Counted from the stretch's first letter, positions 33,796 to 45,789 are shown. The stretch is DNA of 64,000 nucleotides from Neoarius graeffei (GCF_027579695.1 NC_083589.1:40044335-40108334), one strand, 5' to 3'. Notes: generated from the sequence alone by a model not told the origin. Translations and numbers: made by a program.

Positions 33796-35903
33796 CATAT
33801 TTTCCGGACTATGCGTTGCTCCGGAGTTTAAGTCGCATCAGCCAAAAAATGCATTATGAAGACGAAAAAAACATATATACGTCGCACCGGACTATAAGTC
33901 GCAGTTTTTTGAAGGGTTATTCTATCCATAGAATCTGTGATTGTATCTGATAAGCGGCGCGTGGTTACTGCGTGACTGCATTGTTTATTTAATAAACGAA
34001 CAGCTGAGCAGTGATGACGCGCCCTTTGCCCTGTAAGTAGCCTAGTCTGATTATTTTAAATATCTACTACTATCTTTAATACTATCACTATCGTTATTAC
34101 TAATAGCCTATATTATTATTATAACTAATATTAGTAGCCTATTACTGATGCATTAATCAGTTTGCTTTTAGAATATTTTTACCGGTAGGGCTTATTATCG
34201 CCCCATGGCTCTTTCATCTTTGTTATTAAAGCTGTAGTCATCATCGAGGAATGTCATTCTTCATTTTTGTCGAATTTTATTTCATCAAATCAGAGGTCAA
34301 GTAGGCTATAGGTATATCATCTCCAAAGACCGGTACGGTAGTAAAAACAACTGTCTAGTGAAAAAAAAACAATAACAACCACCGCTCAGAGAAAAAAAAA
34401 ACCAGGCAGAAAGTGCGCCTGCCAGTTAACGTCATATCAGATAAAAACATTAAACGTTATTCAGACCATTAACACCATAACATCAGAGACGAAGAATAAA
34501 GTTCATCTTGGAAGGAGAGTTATTTTTAAAAATGCAAAACAAAATCATTTATAATAGCCCAGAGAAAAACTGGCTGAATATGTACCGTAACATCAAGTTA
34601 TTCAATAGCCTGTAGGCCTAAAATCAGGGCTTAATTTGAGCCGGAACAAGATCCGTAACCTCTGTTGTCGGATCCGGCAGCTATTTTCATTTCATTCGGT
34701 GTTCCGGCAGCTATTTAAATGGATCAGATCACCTCCGTGACCATCACAAAGGGAAAAAAATCAAACAATAAATTAAATAAGTAAATAAAAATTTGTTTAG
34801 TGTTCGGTTTTGATTTTGATATCTGTTGTTGATTTCTCTCCTATGACAGCCATAAAATCTATGCGAAGGGGGGGACATGAGGTGTATACTTCCGCTCAAT
34901 AGAACACCGGGTTTTTTTGTAGCCATTAGCTTGCGCTGTGGAAAAAATGGCAAAAGAACAAGAAAGCTTACTAAAATTTTTAAAATGAATTCTCCAACTT
35001 GTTTTGTAAACCCTTTATTTCTTAACTATTACTTGAATTGATTGCACTTATGTTTGCTGGCACTGCTTTTAATGAGCAGGAGAAAAACAGGGAGGGCTTG
35101 GAACATGACCGCAGGTCGGAATCGAACCCGGGTCCCCAGATTTATGGTATGGCGCCTTATCCACCTGAGCCACGAAGTCCCACTGGCATTGCTTTTAAAT
35201 CCCCTACTTAAATCCTTAAAATGAGTCATTTAACTCATGTCTTGTGTGACCTGATCTCCAATGGTGAAATAAACCAGTTGTGATATGAGTACAGTCTGTT
35301 ATTTTAGAAGATAAATTTAATATATAGCCTAATAAAAAATATTTTATAACATAATATCACGACATATTACTGTCTGTAACTGTTCGTCACTAAAGCGTTT
35401 TCTAAGATCATAATGTCTGATATTATTATTTTTTTACACACACAATAAGCGCGTGTGCGTAAAGTTGTAGTAAACCACCCCCGCCTTTTTTTTTTTTTTT
35501 TGAGTCGCCAGACCCACCCACCTCCTGCGTTCCGGGACCTCCCACTTCACAAATTAAGCACTGCCTAAAATCATTACATAACTTATTTAAATAACTATAG
35601 CCCTATCATTAATAATAAAACACAGGTCAATCAAGTTTATCATCAAGCTGGCGATTTCACTCCAAATCAGCAAATCCATTGAATTCCTCATCCTCGGTGT
35701 CGCTTCTGAACAACTCTGCCAACTCCAGCGGCAGACGAAGCGCCGTTTCCTCTTCTTCTGCGTGGCTGTCGTCAGACTCGGCATCAGCTCCAGTTATTCC
35801 GCGGTGAAAAAAAAACCATATATACGCCGCACCGGAGTATAAGTCGCATGGCCAGCCGAACCATGAAAAAAAGTGCGACTTATAGTCCGAAAAATACGGT
35901 ATT
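33796..35903 (-). mobile_element. DNA transposon with TTTTCCGGACTAT ends (superfamily unsure, pogo-like?)
   Basis: Left end ACCATATTTTCCGGACTATG and right end TAGTCCGAAAAATACGGTAT form inverted repeats, with a GTCGCA(C/T) word repeated near both ends. Close to the right end, on the - strand, a frame reads ITGADAESDDSHAEEEETAL and then an LFRSDTEDEEFNGF ending, typical of the acidic C-terminus of pogo-type transposases in fish. The remaining transposase was not found. A SINE (35075-35182) is inserted. The pogo call is weak. Confidence 0.45.
35075..35182 (-). mobile_element. tRNA-derived SINE, second family (short copy)
   Basis: Same head and B-box GGGTTCGATTCC as the copy at 10280-10451, but the 3' part is shortened. 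Confidence 0.65.
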
Positions 35904-36059
35904 TATTTCAAGGCAAAGTGGAGATTTTGGCAGGCGAAATGGTAGAATTGCCCACAGACCTAATAGTTTGCCCTCAGAAGCAAGTTGTCTGTATATAAGG
36001 TTTCTGAGATTGGAGTGTAAGTAGATTTTTTTTTTTTTAGTTCATGTTTGTAGCTTTAC

Positions 36060-36255
36060 CTGTGCATCCAACTCCATAATGTGAGCCACTTTGTTCCAGC
36101 CGAATCCCACAAACCTGCGGTCATATTCTGGACTGTCCCTCCTCACCATCACATAAGGCTCAAAGTCGGCCTCCCACTGCACTCTGTATGGCATCGTGGC
36201 TGTCCGCCATTTCGCAAAGTTAGTAGGAGCATGACCTTTTGTCCAAACATGATAC
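36060..36255 (-). CDS. large1: LARGE xylosyl- and glucuronyltransferase 1, internal exon
   Basis: The acceptor TTTTCCTTAG and donor CAG|GTAAAG bound 196 bases. One base completes the previous codon, then 65 codons read [20 protein letters not shown], then [11 protein letters not shown] and a [15 protein letters not shown] block that is invariant in LARGE proteins. Together with 36370-36516, which lies only 114 bp away, it forms the middle of the second (GT49-type) glycosyltransferase domain, which transfers glucuronic acid. No disruption is visible. Confidence 0.97.
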
Positions 36256-36369
36256 CTAAGGAAAACCAAAGATTTCATCATCAGTCTTTTTTTTTTTTTG
36301 CAAGAAACCTCTTGCCTGCATGAGGTCACTGACAATTCTGATCTATTTTGGGCAGAAACCGAGAGAAAC

Positions 36370-36516
36370 CTGAAGGTGAAGAGAGTGCCCATATCCAGCT
36401 GGGACAGAAGCTCAGCCTTGGATTTGGGAAATGACAGCCGGTAGCGCAGTGTCTCAAATGCAGGCACCACCAGAGCCTTTTTAGTGTGTGCCATATCCAG
36501 CTGTACAACAGATTTC
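36370..36516 (-). CDS. large1: LARGE xylosyl- and glucuronyltransferase 1, internal exon
   Basis: The acceptor CTTTCCTGCAG and donor TTCAG|GTTTCT bound 147 bases. The exon encodes [20 protein letters not shown], then [17 protein letters not shown] and DMGTLFTF, and starts and ends in the phases required by its neighbours (one base in, two bases out). [13 protein letters not shown] is a signature of the LARGE C-terminal domain. Reading without splicing at the low-coordinate end would run into intron sequence. Confidence 0.97.
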
Positions 36517-37334
36517 CTGCAGGAAAGACAAACCATTATATTATTCAGCTTTTAATAAATAAGACAGTGGAAATTGTCTTACAATGAGATTTCCGTCAAT
36601 TTCCTCATTGATCGAAAGCCTAAACTTTTTCCAGCAGTTTTTTAGGAAGATTCATAGCTCTAGACTATTCAGAGCCAGGCTAAGTGCCTAAGGCTGGTTA
36701 TGAACCACTCAAGGGCCTCAGAGCAAATGTGGTCATACCCGGACCATGTACAGACAGGTTAAAGAGTTCTTGATTTCCAGACCTGCCAAGCCCAAAGAGG
36801 AATAATGTGTGGTCCTGCTGAAAGAAGTGGGAGAAAATAGTAGTAAATTGTAAAAAAAAAAAAAAAGAAATAATTTTCGATATAGGCCGAGTCCTTTTAC
36901 AAATCACTTCTGTACATGGCCCTTGTTAAAACGGTCTGTTCCACACTGATGTGTGTACTGTTTCACTGATGATTAAACGTTTGAACACATCTTTGCCGAC
37001 TGGCGCAGGAAAACGAAGCAAACAAACAGCCTTTTTAATCACTTTATAATTATCATTAGGCTTCCATTAAAAGTATTTTAATATGTTATATTTAACACTT
37101 CCTTACAGGCCGATTTAATCTTATTGACCGAGTCCAAATTTTCTGCCTTTTTTGCCAGAAAAACAAAACACCATTATGATCATTTCAGTTGACTTTTCGG
37201 TGGCTGAACTTTGGTGGCATCCATAATAAAAATAATGAACTGATGTTAACTATATGCATCGGATATTAGCTCAAAGTCTGATAGATTTTTATTTCCCATC
37301 AGTGAACACAAAACATTCTTCATTTATCTTATTA
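36517..37334. other. large1 intron, nothing recognised
   Basis: Intron sequence without an assignable repeat. Confidence 0.5.
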
Positions 37335-37523
37335 CATTACAGGCATTTAGCAGACGCTCTTATCCAGAGTGACGTACAACATACCCAGAGCAGCCTGGGG
37401 AGCAGTAGGGGGTTAAGTGCCTTGCTCGAGGGCACTTCAGCCATTCCTGCTGGTCCAGGGAATTGAACCAATGACCTTTTGGTCCCAAAGCTGCTTGTCT
37501 AACCATTAGGCCATGGCTTGCTC
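37335..37523 (-). mobile_element. tRNA-derived SINE, third family
   Basis: On the - strand: head CCATGGCCTAATGGTTAGAC, B-box GGTTCAATTCCC, GCAAGGCACTTAACCCC, and the 3' end TGGATAAGAGCGTCTGCTAA followed by a TGTAATGTAATG tail. One of three or four copies between 37.3 and 39.1 kb, all in the same orientation. Confidence 0.8.
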
Positions 37524-37596
37524 TTGACAGAAATTGAGGGTGCCACATCAGCATCCTCAAACAGGAATATCGAGTCTGACGATAGCACCAGTCAAA

Positions 37597-37789
37597 CATT
37601 ACATTGCAGACATTTAGCAGATGCTCTTATCCAGAGTGACGTACGACATACCCAGAGCAGCCTGGGGAGCAGTTGGGTGTTAGGTGCCTTGCTCAAGGGC
37701 ACTTCAGCAATTCCCACTGGTTGAGGGAATCAAACCGGTGACCTTTTGGTCCCAAAGTTGCTTCTCTAACCAGTAGACCATAGCTTCCC
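37597..37789 (-). mobile_element. tRNA-derived SINE, third family
   Basis: Same structure as 37335-37523, about 70 bp further on, same orientation. Independent insertion or local duplication. Confidence 0.8.
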
Positions 37790-38796
<1,007 letters not shown>

Positions 38797-39081
38797 CATT
38801 ACATTAAGGGCATTTAGCAGACGCTCTTATCCAGAGCGATACACAACATACCCAGAGCAGCCTGGGGAGCAGGTGGGGGTTAGGCGCCTTGCTCAAGGGC
38901 ACTTCAGCCATTCCTGCTGGTCCAGGGAATCAAACCAGTGACCTTTTGGTCCCAAAGCTGCTTGTCTATCCTTTAGGCCATGGGTGTCTTGCTCAAGGGC
39001 ACTTCAGCCATTCCAGGGAATTGAGCTGGTGACCTTTTGGTCCCAAAGCTGCTTCTCTAACCATCAGGCCATGGCTTCCTC
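38797..39081 (-). mobile_element. tRNA-derived SINE, third family, one full and one partial copy
   Basis: A copy to about 38984 is followed directly by a second, truncated head part (GTCTTGCTCAAGGGCACTTC to CCATGGCTTCC), in the same orientation. It suggests a partial tandem duplication. Confidence 0.7.
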
Positions 39082-39360
39082 ACCATCTGTTCATTTTTTT
39101 TTAAACCCAATCAAATTCATCACTTCTTTAACATCATACTACAGTAACCTCGGTTTCTCTGCACAGGGGACGTGAATGAAAACCTTTCAGCAATGAAATA
39201 CGCTACTGTTGTAAATTACATTGCATTTCTCTCTCTGCTGCCTCTCCTAGCATGTTCCTAAGTGCATCATCCACAGTTTATCATACAGTGAACCGGAAAG
39301 CCCCTAATCAGGACAGCCTGTCACCAAGAGACGGATGAATTTCAAATACTGACAGCATCC
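39082..39360. other. large1 intron up to the gypsy insertion
   Basis: Unassigned sequence ending in the target duplication CATCC (39356-39360). Confidence 0.5.
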
Positions 39361-39834
39361 TGTTAGGACTAGGACTGTTTTGGCCTCTAGAGGCCGCTGT
39401 TATTTCCTTTTCATGTCGTGTTTATTTTGGCCTCTAGAGGCCGCCACTGTTCCTGTGTTTTGTGTTTGTGTTAATTGCCTAATTATCTTCACCTGTGTCC
39501 TTAATTAGTTTGTCTATTTATACCCCTGAGTTCAGTCCTCTTGTCACGGAGTCTTTGTGCTGTTATGTTTATCTCCAGTTTCCTTTGTACTGTGTTTTTG
39601 ATCTTCTTAGCTTTTGAATTTTTGCACTTTGCTTTTCTTTTGGATTTACTCTTTGGTTTTTTTGTCTTTTGTTTTGCCCTGTATATAGTGTATATAGTTT
39701 AAATAAACCATTTGATTCTTTTTCTACTTCCGCCTCACGCCTCTGCATTTGAGTCATCCCCCTGGTGGCCTAGTGGGGGTTTGCTGGATTATCACACCAA
39801 CGAACCAGGTTCGAATCCCAGCAAAACCCTAACA
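39361..39834 (+). repeat. 5' LTR of the gypsy element
   Basis: 474 bp, TGTTAGGACT to AACCCTAACA. Contains two copies of the palindrome GGCCTCTAGAGGCC (39382-39395, 39429-39442), a TATA box (39515-39522), a predicted start site near 39546 and AATAAA at 39702-39707. Confidence 0.97.
39515..39522 (+). promoter_or_regulatory. TATA box of the gypsy LTR promoter
   Basis: TATTTATA lies 31 bases upstream of 39546, where the 11-nt segment complementary to the primer site begins; the two predictions of the RNA start agree. Confidence 0.7.
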
Positions 39835-39835
39835 G

Positions 39836-39846
39836 AAAGACTCCGT
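39836..39846 (+). promoter_or_regulatory. Self-priming primer binding site
   Basis: AAAGACTCCGT starts two bases after the LTR end and is the exact reverse complement of ACGGAGTCTTT at 39546-39556 (and 44364-44374), the predicted 5' end of the RNA. Pairing stops at both edges. Only 13 bases separate the LTR from the gag ATG, so an 18-nt tRNA site would not fit without overlapping gag. Confidence 0.75.
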
Positions 39847-39847
39847 C

Positions 39848-40867
39848 ATGACCGACTCAGCAGAGGCTGCTTCAACTGTCTACCCGGCCAACCTTCAGGG
39901 AATTATGGCAGCTTTGACACGCTTCGGAGCGACCATGGACGCTCATGGACGTACGCTCACCAGCCAACGTGAGGCCCTCGCTCGCCACGAGGAACTGCTT
40001 CAGCAAATTGGGAAAACCCTGGCACAGCTGACATCTCTGCCTGCATCTCCTGCTCCTGATCCAGTTCCTGCTCCTGATCCAGCTCCCACTCCTGCTCCAG
40101 TGCCTCCTGCAATGCTGCCTTCTTCACCTCGCGAACCCAGCCTTCCTGCACCACAGAGGTATGACGGCAAGCACAGTGAGTGCCGAGAGTTCCTTACCCA
40201 GTGTCAACTCACCTTTGAGCTTCAGCCTACCACCTACACTACGGATCGCCGCAAGATTGCCTTTGTGATCACCTTATTAGCTGGTAAGGCGCGAGCCTGG
40301 GCTACTGCTATCTGGCAAAGACAGGGACCTGAGTGCTTTGATTTCCAGCTGTTTTCTGAAGAGATGCTTCGGGTCTTCGATCAGGCAGACATCAGTACCG
40401 ACGCAGCCCGAAAGCTCATGTCCATCCGGCAAGGAGGAAGCGTCGCAGATTACGCCATCTCGTTCCGAACACTCGCAGCAGTAAGTGGATGGAACGAGAC
40501 TGCCCTGGTGTCAGCCTTCCACCATGGTCTGTCTGACCCCATCAAGGACGGTCTGGCCTCTATTGGATGCCCAAGTGACCTCGAAACCCTCATCTCACAT
40601 GCTATTCGTCTGGACAACAGGATGAGAGAACGCCACCAAGCCTTGAGCCCCCCCAGCCTCCCTACCTCTACCTGGAGACCGTCTACCTCCTTCAGTGACT
40701 GTCCAGAACCCATGCAAGTGGGTCGTACTCGCCTCTCCGCATCTGAGAGGGAGCGCAGAAGGAGAGACAAGTGCTGCATCTACTGTGGCAATCCTGGTCA
40801 CTTCCGAGCATCATGTCCCGAACTCTTGGGAAAAGGACCGCCCCGTCCAGCCGAGGGAGGGTTGTGA
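39848..40867 (+). CDS. Gag of the gypsy element
   Basis: 339 residues, starting at the first ATG after the LTR. Residues 1-70 are helical, coiled-coil-like. About 70-95 hold repeated PAPDP. About 100-270 form the sushi-type capsid region ([35 protein letters not shown]). At 310-323 sits one CCHC zinc knuckle (C310, C313, H318, C323). Gag forms the particle that packages the element RNA. The reading frame ends in TGA at 40865-40867, inside the stem of the frameshift signal. It is intact with no internal stops. Confidence 0.95.
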   Translation: MTDSAEAASTVYPANLQGIMAALTRFGATMDAHGRTLTSQREALARHEELLQQIGKTLAQLTSLPASPAPDPVPAPDPAPTPAPVPPAMLPSSPREPSLPAPQRYDGKHSECREFLTQCQLTFELQPTTYTTDRRKIAFVITLLAGKARAWATAIWQRQGPECFDFQLFSEEMLRVFDQADISTDAARKLMSIRQGGSVADYAISFRTLAAVSGWNETALVSAFHHGLSDPIKDGLASIGCPSDLETLISHAIRLDNRMRERHQALSPPSLPTSTWRPSTSFSDCPEPMQVGRTRLSASERERRRRDKCCIYCGNPGHFRASCPELLGKGPPRPAEGGL

Positions 40868-43800
40868 CGGGGCCTACCCTCTCTCCCGGACTCCCTGGCC
40901 AAGGAATCTACATCCCGGTCTCCATCTCCTGGGGTGAGTCTGTCCACTCTTGTCAAGCTTTGATAGACTCAGGGGCGGCTGGGAACTTTATGGATATTCA
41001 CTTCGCCCAAAGCATCAATATTCCGACTGCACCTCTTGAAGTCCCACTGTCTGTGTCTGCCCTCGATGGCCAAGCGTTAGGTGATGGAAGAGTCACCCAA
41101 GTTACTTCTCCAGTTTTCCTCCAGTCTCAAGGTCACAAGGAAGAAATATCCCTGCACCTGATTCCTTCACCTGAGTTCCCAGTTATTCTAGGCCTTCCTT
41201 GGCTTACTCGCCACAACCCTCGCATAGACTGGGTAACAAGCCAGGTTGTGGAATGGGGCCCTGCATGCCATGCCTCTTGTCTGCTCTCTAGCTCTCCTGT
41301 GTCTCCTGCCGAGCCCCCTGATCTCACCGAGTTATCTCAAGTTCCCACAGAGTACTGGGATCTCAAGGAGGTATTCAGCAAGAGCAGGGCCACCGTTCTT
41401 CCTCCGCACCGGGCCTACGACTGTGCCATCGACTTGCTCCCTGGGACTACCCCTCCTCGTGGCAGACTGTTTTCACTCTCTCAGCCAGAACGCAAGGCCA
41501 TGGAGGAATACCTCAAAGATGCCCTGGTCTCTGGGTTTATTCGACCCTCCACTTCACCTGCTGGAGCCGGCTTCTTCTTTGTCGGCAAGAAGGATGGGGG
41601 GCTCCGACCATGTATTGATTACAGGGGCCTGAATAAGATCACTGTGCGCAACCGATATCCCCTTCCGCTGATGTCCACAGCTTTCGACCTGCTCCAAGGC
41701 GCCACCGTCTTCACCAAGTTGGACCTACGGAACGCATACCACCTCATCCGTATCCGACAGGGAGACGAGTGGAAGACTGCCTTTAACACCCCGTCTGGGC
41801 ACTACGAATACCAGGTGATGCCCTTCGGACTCACCAACGCACCAGCTGTTTTTCAGGCCCTAATCAATGACGTCTTAAGGGACATGATTAACCTATACGT
41901 TTTTGTCTACCTCGACGACATCCTTATCTTCTCCAAGACCGTGCAGGAGCACCGCCACCATGTCCGCCAGGTTCTCCAGAGGCTGCTACAGAACAATCTG
42001 TTCGCCAAGGCCCAGAAATGCGAATTTCATGTTCCCGAGGTCTCCTTTCTGGGATTTATTGTACGGACAGGCCAACTCCAAATGGACCCTGCCAAGACCC
42101 TGGCCGTCCAGGATTGGCCTACTCCCAAGTCCGTTAAGGAGGTTCAGCGGTTCTTAGGATTCGCTAACTTCTACCGCAAGTTCATCAGGAACTTCAGTTC
42201 TGTGGCAGCACCCATGTCAGACCTCACCAAAGGGACAGGTGGATCTTATGGCTGGTCTCCTCAGGCAGAAAAGGCGTTCAAAGACCTCAAGGACCGCTTC
42301 TGCACGGCACCCATTCTGGTTCTCCCGGACACCTCCCAACCATTCATCGTGGAGGTGGACGCCTCGGACAGTGGTGTCGGCGCGGTGCTCTCTCAACGTT
42401 CGGAAGGAAAGCTGCACCCCTGCGCTTACTTCTCCCACCGCCTGAGTCCTGCTGAGTCCCGGTACGATGTGGGGGATCGAGAACTGCTAGCGGTCAAACT
42501 GGCCCTTGAGGAGTGGAGGCACTGGCTGGAGGGAGCACAACATCCATTCCTGGTTTGGACTGACCACAAGAACCTGGAGTACCTCCAGCAAGCCAAGAGA
42601 CTGAACCCTCGACAGGCTAGGTGGGCCCTGTTTTTCAGTCGGTTTGACTTCACCCTCTCATACCGCCCCGGCTCCAAGAACACCAAACCTGACGCACTGT
42701 CCAGACTGTTCTCTGCCACTAACAGGGAGAATGAAGTCGGGCCTATTATCCCTGTGTCCCGGATTGTGGCCCCTGTCCGCTGGGGTATTGAGGAGGCTGT
42801 CCGACGAGCCCAACGCCAGGACCCCGGTCCTGGGACGGGGCCACCAGGCCTCTTGTACGTCCCACATCAAGCCCGGGCCAAGGTTCTCCAGTGGGGTCAC
42901 TCTTCCCCTCTCACCGCCCACCCGGGAGCTCGGAGGACCCTGGACTTCCTGAAAAGACGCTTCTGGTGGCCTAACATGGAGAAGGAAGTAAGGTCATTTG
43001 TCCTGTCCTGTGAGGTTTGCACCAGAACCAAGAACCCACGACAGCGTCCCCAGGGTCTCCTGCATCCTCTGACCATTCCCCGGCGTCCCTGGTCCCACGT
43101 GGCAGTCGACTTTATCACGGGTCTCCCTGAGTCACAAGGTAACACGGTCATTTTGGTCTTAGTTGACAGATTCTCCAAGGCCTGCCGCTTCATACCACTG
43201 TGCAAACTCCCCTCTGCTCTTGAAACTGCGAAACTTTTGTTTAATCATGTCTTCCGAGTCTTTGGTCTTCCACAGGACATCGTCTCAGACCGAGGGCCCC
43301 AGTTCTCCTCCCGAGTGTGGCACGGGTTCTGCAAGGTCATTGGAGCCACTGCCAGCCTCTCCTCTGGGTTTCACCCACAGTCCAATGGTCAGACAGAGAG
43401 GCTCAACCAGGACCTGGAAACCACCCTGCGAGGCCTGGCTATGGATAACCCGACATCGTGGAGCACCTGGCTGCCATGGGCGGAGTACGCCCACAACACC
43501 CTGCAGTCATCGGCCACCAAGCTGTCGCCATTCCAGTGCCAATTCGGGTTCCAGCCACCTCTGTTCCCGGACCAGAAGGAGGACGCGGGGGTGCCCTCGG
43601 TCAACCAATATGTGAGACGGTGTCGCAAGACCTGGAGCATGGTCAGGAAGACCCTCATACAGACCTCCAGAACCAACCAGACTCAGGCCAACCGCCATAG
43701 GAGACCTGCACACGCTTTCCGCCCTGGGCAGCGTGTTTGGCTGTCCACTAAGGACCTTCCACTGCGGGTGGAGAACCGCAAGCTTGCTCCTCGCTACATT

Positions 43801-44166
43801 GGCCCCTTCAAGGTGGTGCGCAGGGTGAACCCTGTCTCCTACCGGCTCCAGTTGCCCCGGACTCTGAGGATCAACCCCACTTTCCATGTTTCCCTGTTAC
43901 GGCCCGTACTGACGTCTACGTATGCCCCTGCCCCTAGGAACCCCCCACCCCCCCGCATCTTCCAGGGGCAGACTGTGTTCACTGTGAATCGCCTGCTTGA
44001 CTCCCGCCGGGTCCGCGGCGGGTTGCAATATCTGGTGGACTGGGAGGGCTATGGTCCTGAGGAGCGCTGCTGGGTTCCTGCTCGGGATGTCCTTGATAAA
44101 GAACTATGTCGGGACTTCCATTCGGCCCATCCGGATCGCCCTGGGAACGTCAGGAGACGCTCCTAG
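40771..44166 (+). CDS. Pol of the gypsy element (protease, RT, RNase H, integrase, chromodomain)
   Basis: 1131 codons open in the -1 frame relative to gag, overlapping gag by 97 bases; expressed presumably as Gag-Pol by slippage at 40828-40834. Counting from 40771: protease LIDSGA with Asp66; RT with [11 protein letters not shown] and YLDD at 380-383; RNase H EVDASDSG with Asp530; integrase zinc region about 705-750 and catalytic Asp780, Asp840, Glu876 (D,D35E); GPF motif near 1025; chromodomain about 1073-1107 ([15 protein letters not shown]). All catalytic residues are present. The chromodomain would direct insertion into marked chromatin. An in-frame ATG at 40771 is probably not used. Confidence 0.95.
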   Translation: MLHLLWQSWSLPSIMSRTLGKRTAPSSRGRVVTGPTLSPGLPGQGIYIPVSISWGESVHSCQALIDSGAAGNFMDIHFAQSINIPTAPLEVPLSVSALDGQALGDGRVTQVTSPVFLQSQGHKEEISLHLIPSPEFPVILGLPWLTRHNPRIDWVTSQVVEWGPACHASCLLSSSPVSPAEPPDLTELSQVPTEYWDLKEVFSKSRATVLPPHRAYDCAIDLLPGTTPPRGRLFSLSQPERKAMEEYLKDALVSGFIRPSTSPAGAGFFFVGKKDGGLRPCIDYRGLNKITVRNRYPLPLMSTAFDLLQGATVFTKLDLRNAYHLIRIRQGDEWKTAFNTPSGHYEYQVMPFGLTNAPAVFQALINDVLRDMINLYVFVYLDDILIFSKTVQEHRHHVRQVLQRLLQNNLFAKAQKCEFHVPEVSFLGFIVRTGQLQMDPAKTLAVQDWPTPKSVKEVQRFLGFANFYRKFIRNFSSVAAPMSDLTKGTGGSYGWSPQAEKAFKDLKDRFCTAPILVLPDTSQPFIVEVDASDSGVGAVLSQRSEGKLHPCAYFSHRLSPAESRYDVGDRELLAVKLALEEWRHWLEGAQHPFLVWTDHKNLEYLQQAKRLNPRQARWALFFSRFDFTLSYRPGSKNTKPDALSRLFSATNRENEVGPIIPVSRIVAPVRWGIEEAVRRAQRQDPGPGTGPPGLLYVPHQARAKVLQWGHSSPLTAHPGARRTLDFLKRRFWWPNMEKEVRSFVLSCEVCTRTKNPRQRPQGLLHPLTIPRRPWSHVAVDFITGLPESQGNTVILVLVDRFSKACRFIPLCKLPSALETAKLLFNHVFRVFGLPQDIVSDRGPQFSSRVWHGFCKVIGATASLSSGFHPQSNGQTERLNQDLETTLRGLAMDNPTSWSTWLPWAEYAHNTLQSSATKLSPFQCQFGFQPPLFPDQKEDAGVPSVNQYVRRCRKTWSMVRKTLIQTSRTNQTQANRHRRPAHAFRPGQRVWLSTKDLPLRVENRKLAPRYIGPFKVVRRVNPVSYRLQLPRTLRINPTFHVSLLRPVLTSTYAPAPRNPPPPRIFQGQTVFTVNRLLDSRRVRGGLQYLVDWEGYGPEERCWVPARDVLDKELCRDFHSAHPDRPGNVRRRS
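40828..40873 (+). promoter_or_regulatory. Programmed -1 frameshift signal between gag and pol
   Basis: The heptamer GGGAAAA (40828-40834) is in the right register, with gag codons TTG GGA AAA (X XXY YYZ). Five bases later GCCCCGTC (40840-40847) pairs with GACGGGGC (40866-40873) in a perfect 8-bp stem. The 18-base loop contains GAGGG, which can pair with CCCTC just downstream (40878-40882), giving a possible pseudoknot. PEG10 uses the closely related GGGAAAC. Confidence 0.85.
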
Positions 44167-44175
44167 AGGGGGGGG
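44165..44175 (+). promoter_or_regulatory. Polypurine tract of the gypsy element
   Basis: AGAGGGGGGGG, three bases before the 3' LTR and overlapping the pol stop codon; it primes plus-strand DNA. Confidence 0.9.
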
Positions 44176-44178
44176 TCC

Positions 44179-44652
44179 TGTTAGGACTAGGACTGTTTTG
44201 GCCTCTAGAGGCCGCTGTTATTTCCTTTTCATGTCGTGTTTATTTTGGCCTCTAGAGGCCGCCACTGTTCCTGTGTTTTGTGTTTGTGTTAATTGCCTAA
44301 TTATCTTCACCTGTGTCCTTAATTAGTTTGTCTATTTATACCCCTGAGTTCAGTCCTCTTGTCACGGAGTCTTTGTGCTGTTATGTTTATCTCCAGTTTC
44401 CTTTGTACTGTGTTTTTGATCTTCTTAGCTTTTGAATTTTTGCACTTTGCTTTTCTTTTGGATTTACTCTTTGGTTTTTTTGTCTTTTGTTTTGCCCTGT
44501 ATATAGTGTATATAGTTTAAATAAACCATTTGATTCTTTTTCTACTTCCGCCTCACGCCTCTGCATTTGAGTCATCCCCCTGGTGGCCTAGTGGGGGTTT
44601 GCTGGATTATCACACCAACGAACCAGGTTCGAATCCCAGCAAAACCCTAACA
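44179..44652 (+). repeat. 3' LTR of the gypsy element
   Basis: 474 bp, apparently identical to 39361-39834; AATAAA at 44520-44525 would end the element RNA. Confidence 0.97.
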
Positions 44653-44657
44653 CATCC

Positions 44658-45219
44658 ATTTTGTAAGCTTCAGAATACAGAATTCTATACAGTCCTCTCG
44701 TGGTCCGATCAAGATAGCAGTCACTGTAACTCTGTACAACCTGTCAACTACTTCAGTTCCTTCCTCCAGTCACAACTGACATGCAGCAAATCTAAAGTCG
44801 TCCTAATACTTGACTTGACATCAGAAACCAGTGGCTTCTTCAGTATTCAGTGACATCTGGTGATGTCTGAGAAACAGGCAAGAGCTGAAGGACTCGGTGT
44901 AATGAAACTGAATACTAAAGAACTGAGAGATTATTAAAATGTTAGAGGGAACCGGGGGAACAACGACTTTCATAGTGACCATGCATTTGACTTTAAATAC
45001 GTAGAAGTAATTTATTAAATTTAAAAGTCTTCTGTAATATGGAGACCCAATCTTCCTAATAATGTGTTACTGAGAGAAAGAATAGGGTTCGAATCGAAGT
45101 GAAAAGGTTCTGGCTGAGCAAAAAGGCTAATCATTCATTCATTATAGCTCCTTTGAGGCCACTCTCTGTGATTCAAATTGGAGTTAGAGCACATCAGTGA
45201 GGGCTACCATGTATTTATT
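44658..45219. other. large1 intron, nothing recognised
   Basis: Unassigned intron sequence. Confidence 0.5.
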
Positions 45220-45600
45220 ACCTCACCCGGAACGGAGTCCACCAGGAGTATTGTTTTCAGTGAGGTTTCTTTGTTTTTTGTTAGCAACATTACAGGAAAA
45301 CGGCTGGACCAATCTTCATAAAACTTTCAGGATAGATGGGCATTGGTCTCAAATAGAACATCCAACATTTTGAGGGTCATCTAGTCAAGGTCACCAAAAA
45401 GGTTAAAATCGTTTTTTTCACGATAGCGTCCTTCATATTTATCATATTTACTTCAAACCAATTCCAAACTATTCATCTTTCAATTCTGCTTGCATTGATA
45501 TGCTACATGATGGGGTATCTCTCATAGTTTTCTTAGCAGTTGTCATAACACTAAAATAAGTGCTACCGGGCGAGGTTTGTTTTGCCTGGCAGCACTTGTT
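45220..45600 (+). repeat. Interspersed repeat (AGCAACATTAC block)
   Basis: The segment TTAGCAACATTACAGGAAAA with GGACCAATCTTCATAAAACTT resembles the block at 55932-56165 (TTTAGCAACATTACGGAAAA). It ends in TGCCTGGCAGCACTTGTTTA, which is an inverted partner of AAGTGCTACCGGGCGAGG. Non-coding. Confidence 0.5.
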
Positions 45601-45789
45601 TAGAAATGTACTGCTTTCTGGTAAATCACTACAACGTCAATCCCATCAATAACAATTAATAAAAGGTTTGGTATTATGATACAAACTGGACCCTTTTCCC
45701 ATGGAATAAAAACATGTTCTATTCCCTTCTAGCAGGTTTCATTCATTTGGTTCAATAGCATGCAATATTGTTAGCATATCGCTTATCCT

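Larger units (their letters stand above)
39361..44652 (+). mobile_element. Complete Ty3/gypsy chromovirus (sushi-type LTR retrotransposon)
   Basis: A 5292-bp element in a large1 intron, opposite in orientation to large1. Two 474-bp LTRs (TG...CA) show no differences that I can see, and the target duplication CATCC is perfect (39356-39360, 44653-44657). In order: LTR, self-priming site, gag, -1 frameshift site, pol (protease, RT, RNase H, integrase, chromodomain), polypurine tract, LTR. Every coding motif is intact. The chromodomain, self-priming site and frameshift site place it with the sushi/Tf1 group, the same group from which the mammalian gene PEG10 arose. It probably inserted very recently. 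Confidence 0.97.

Noticed and set aside
41133..43887. Several frames of 64-150 codons antisense or shifted within pol
   Set aside because: Shadows of the intact pol frame caused by its high GC content.
39361..44652. Endogenous retrovirus with an envelope gene
   Set aside because: There is no frame after pol; the polypurine tract overlaps the pol stop and the chromodomain marks a chromovirus retrotransposon.
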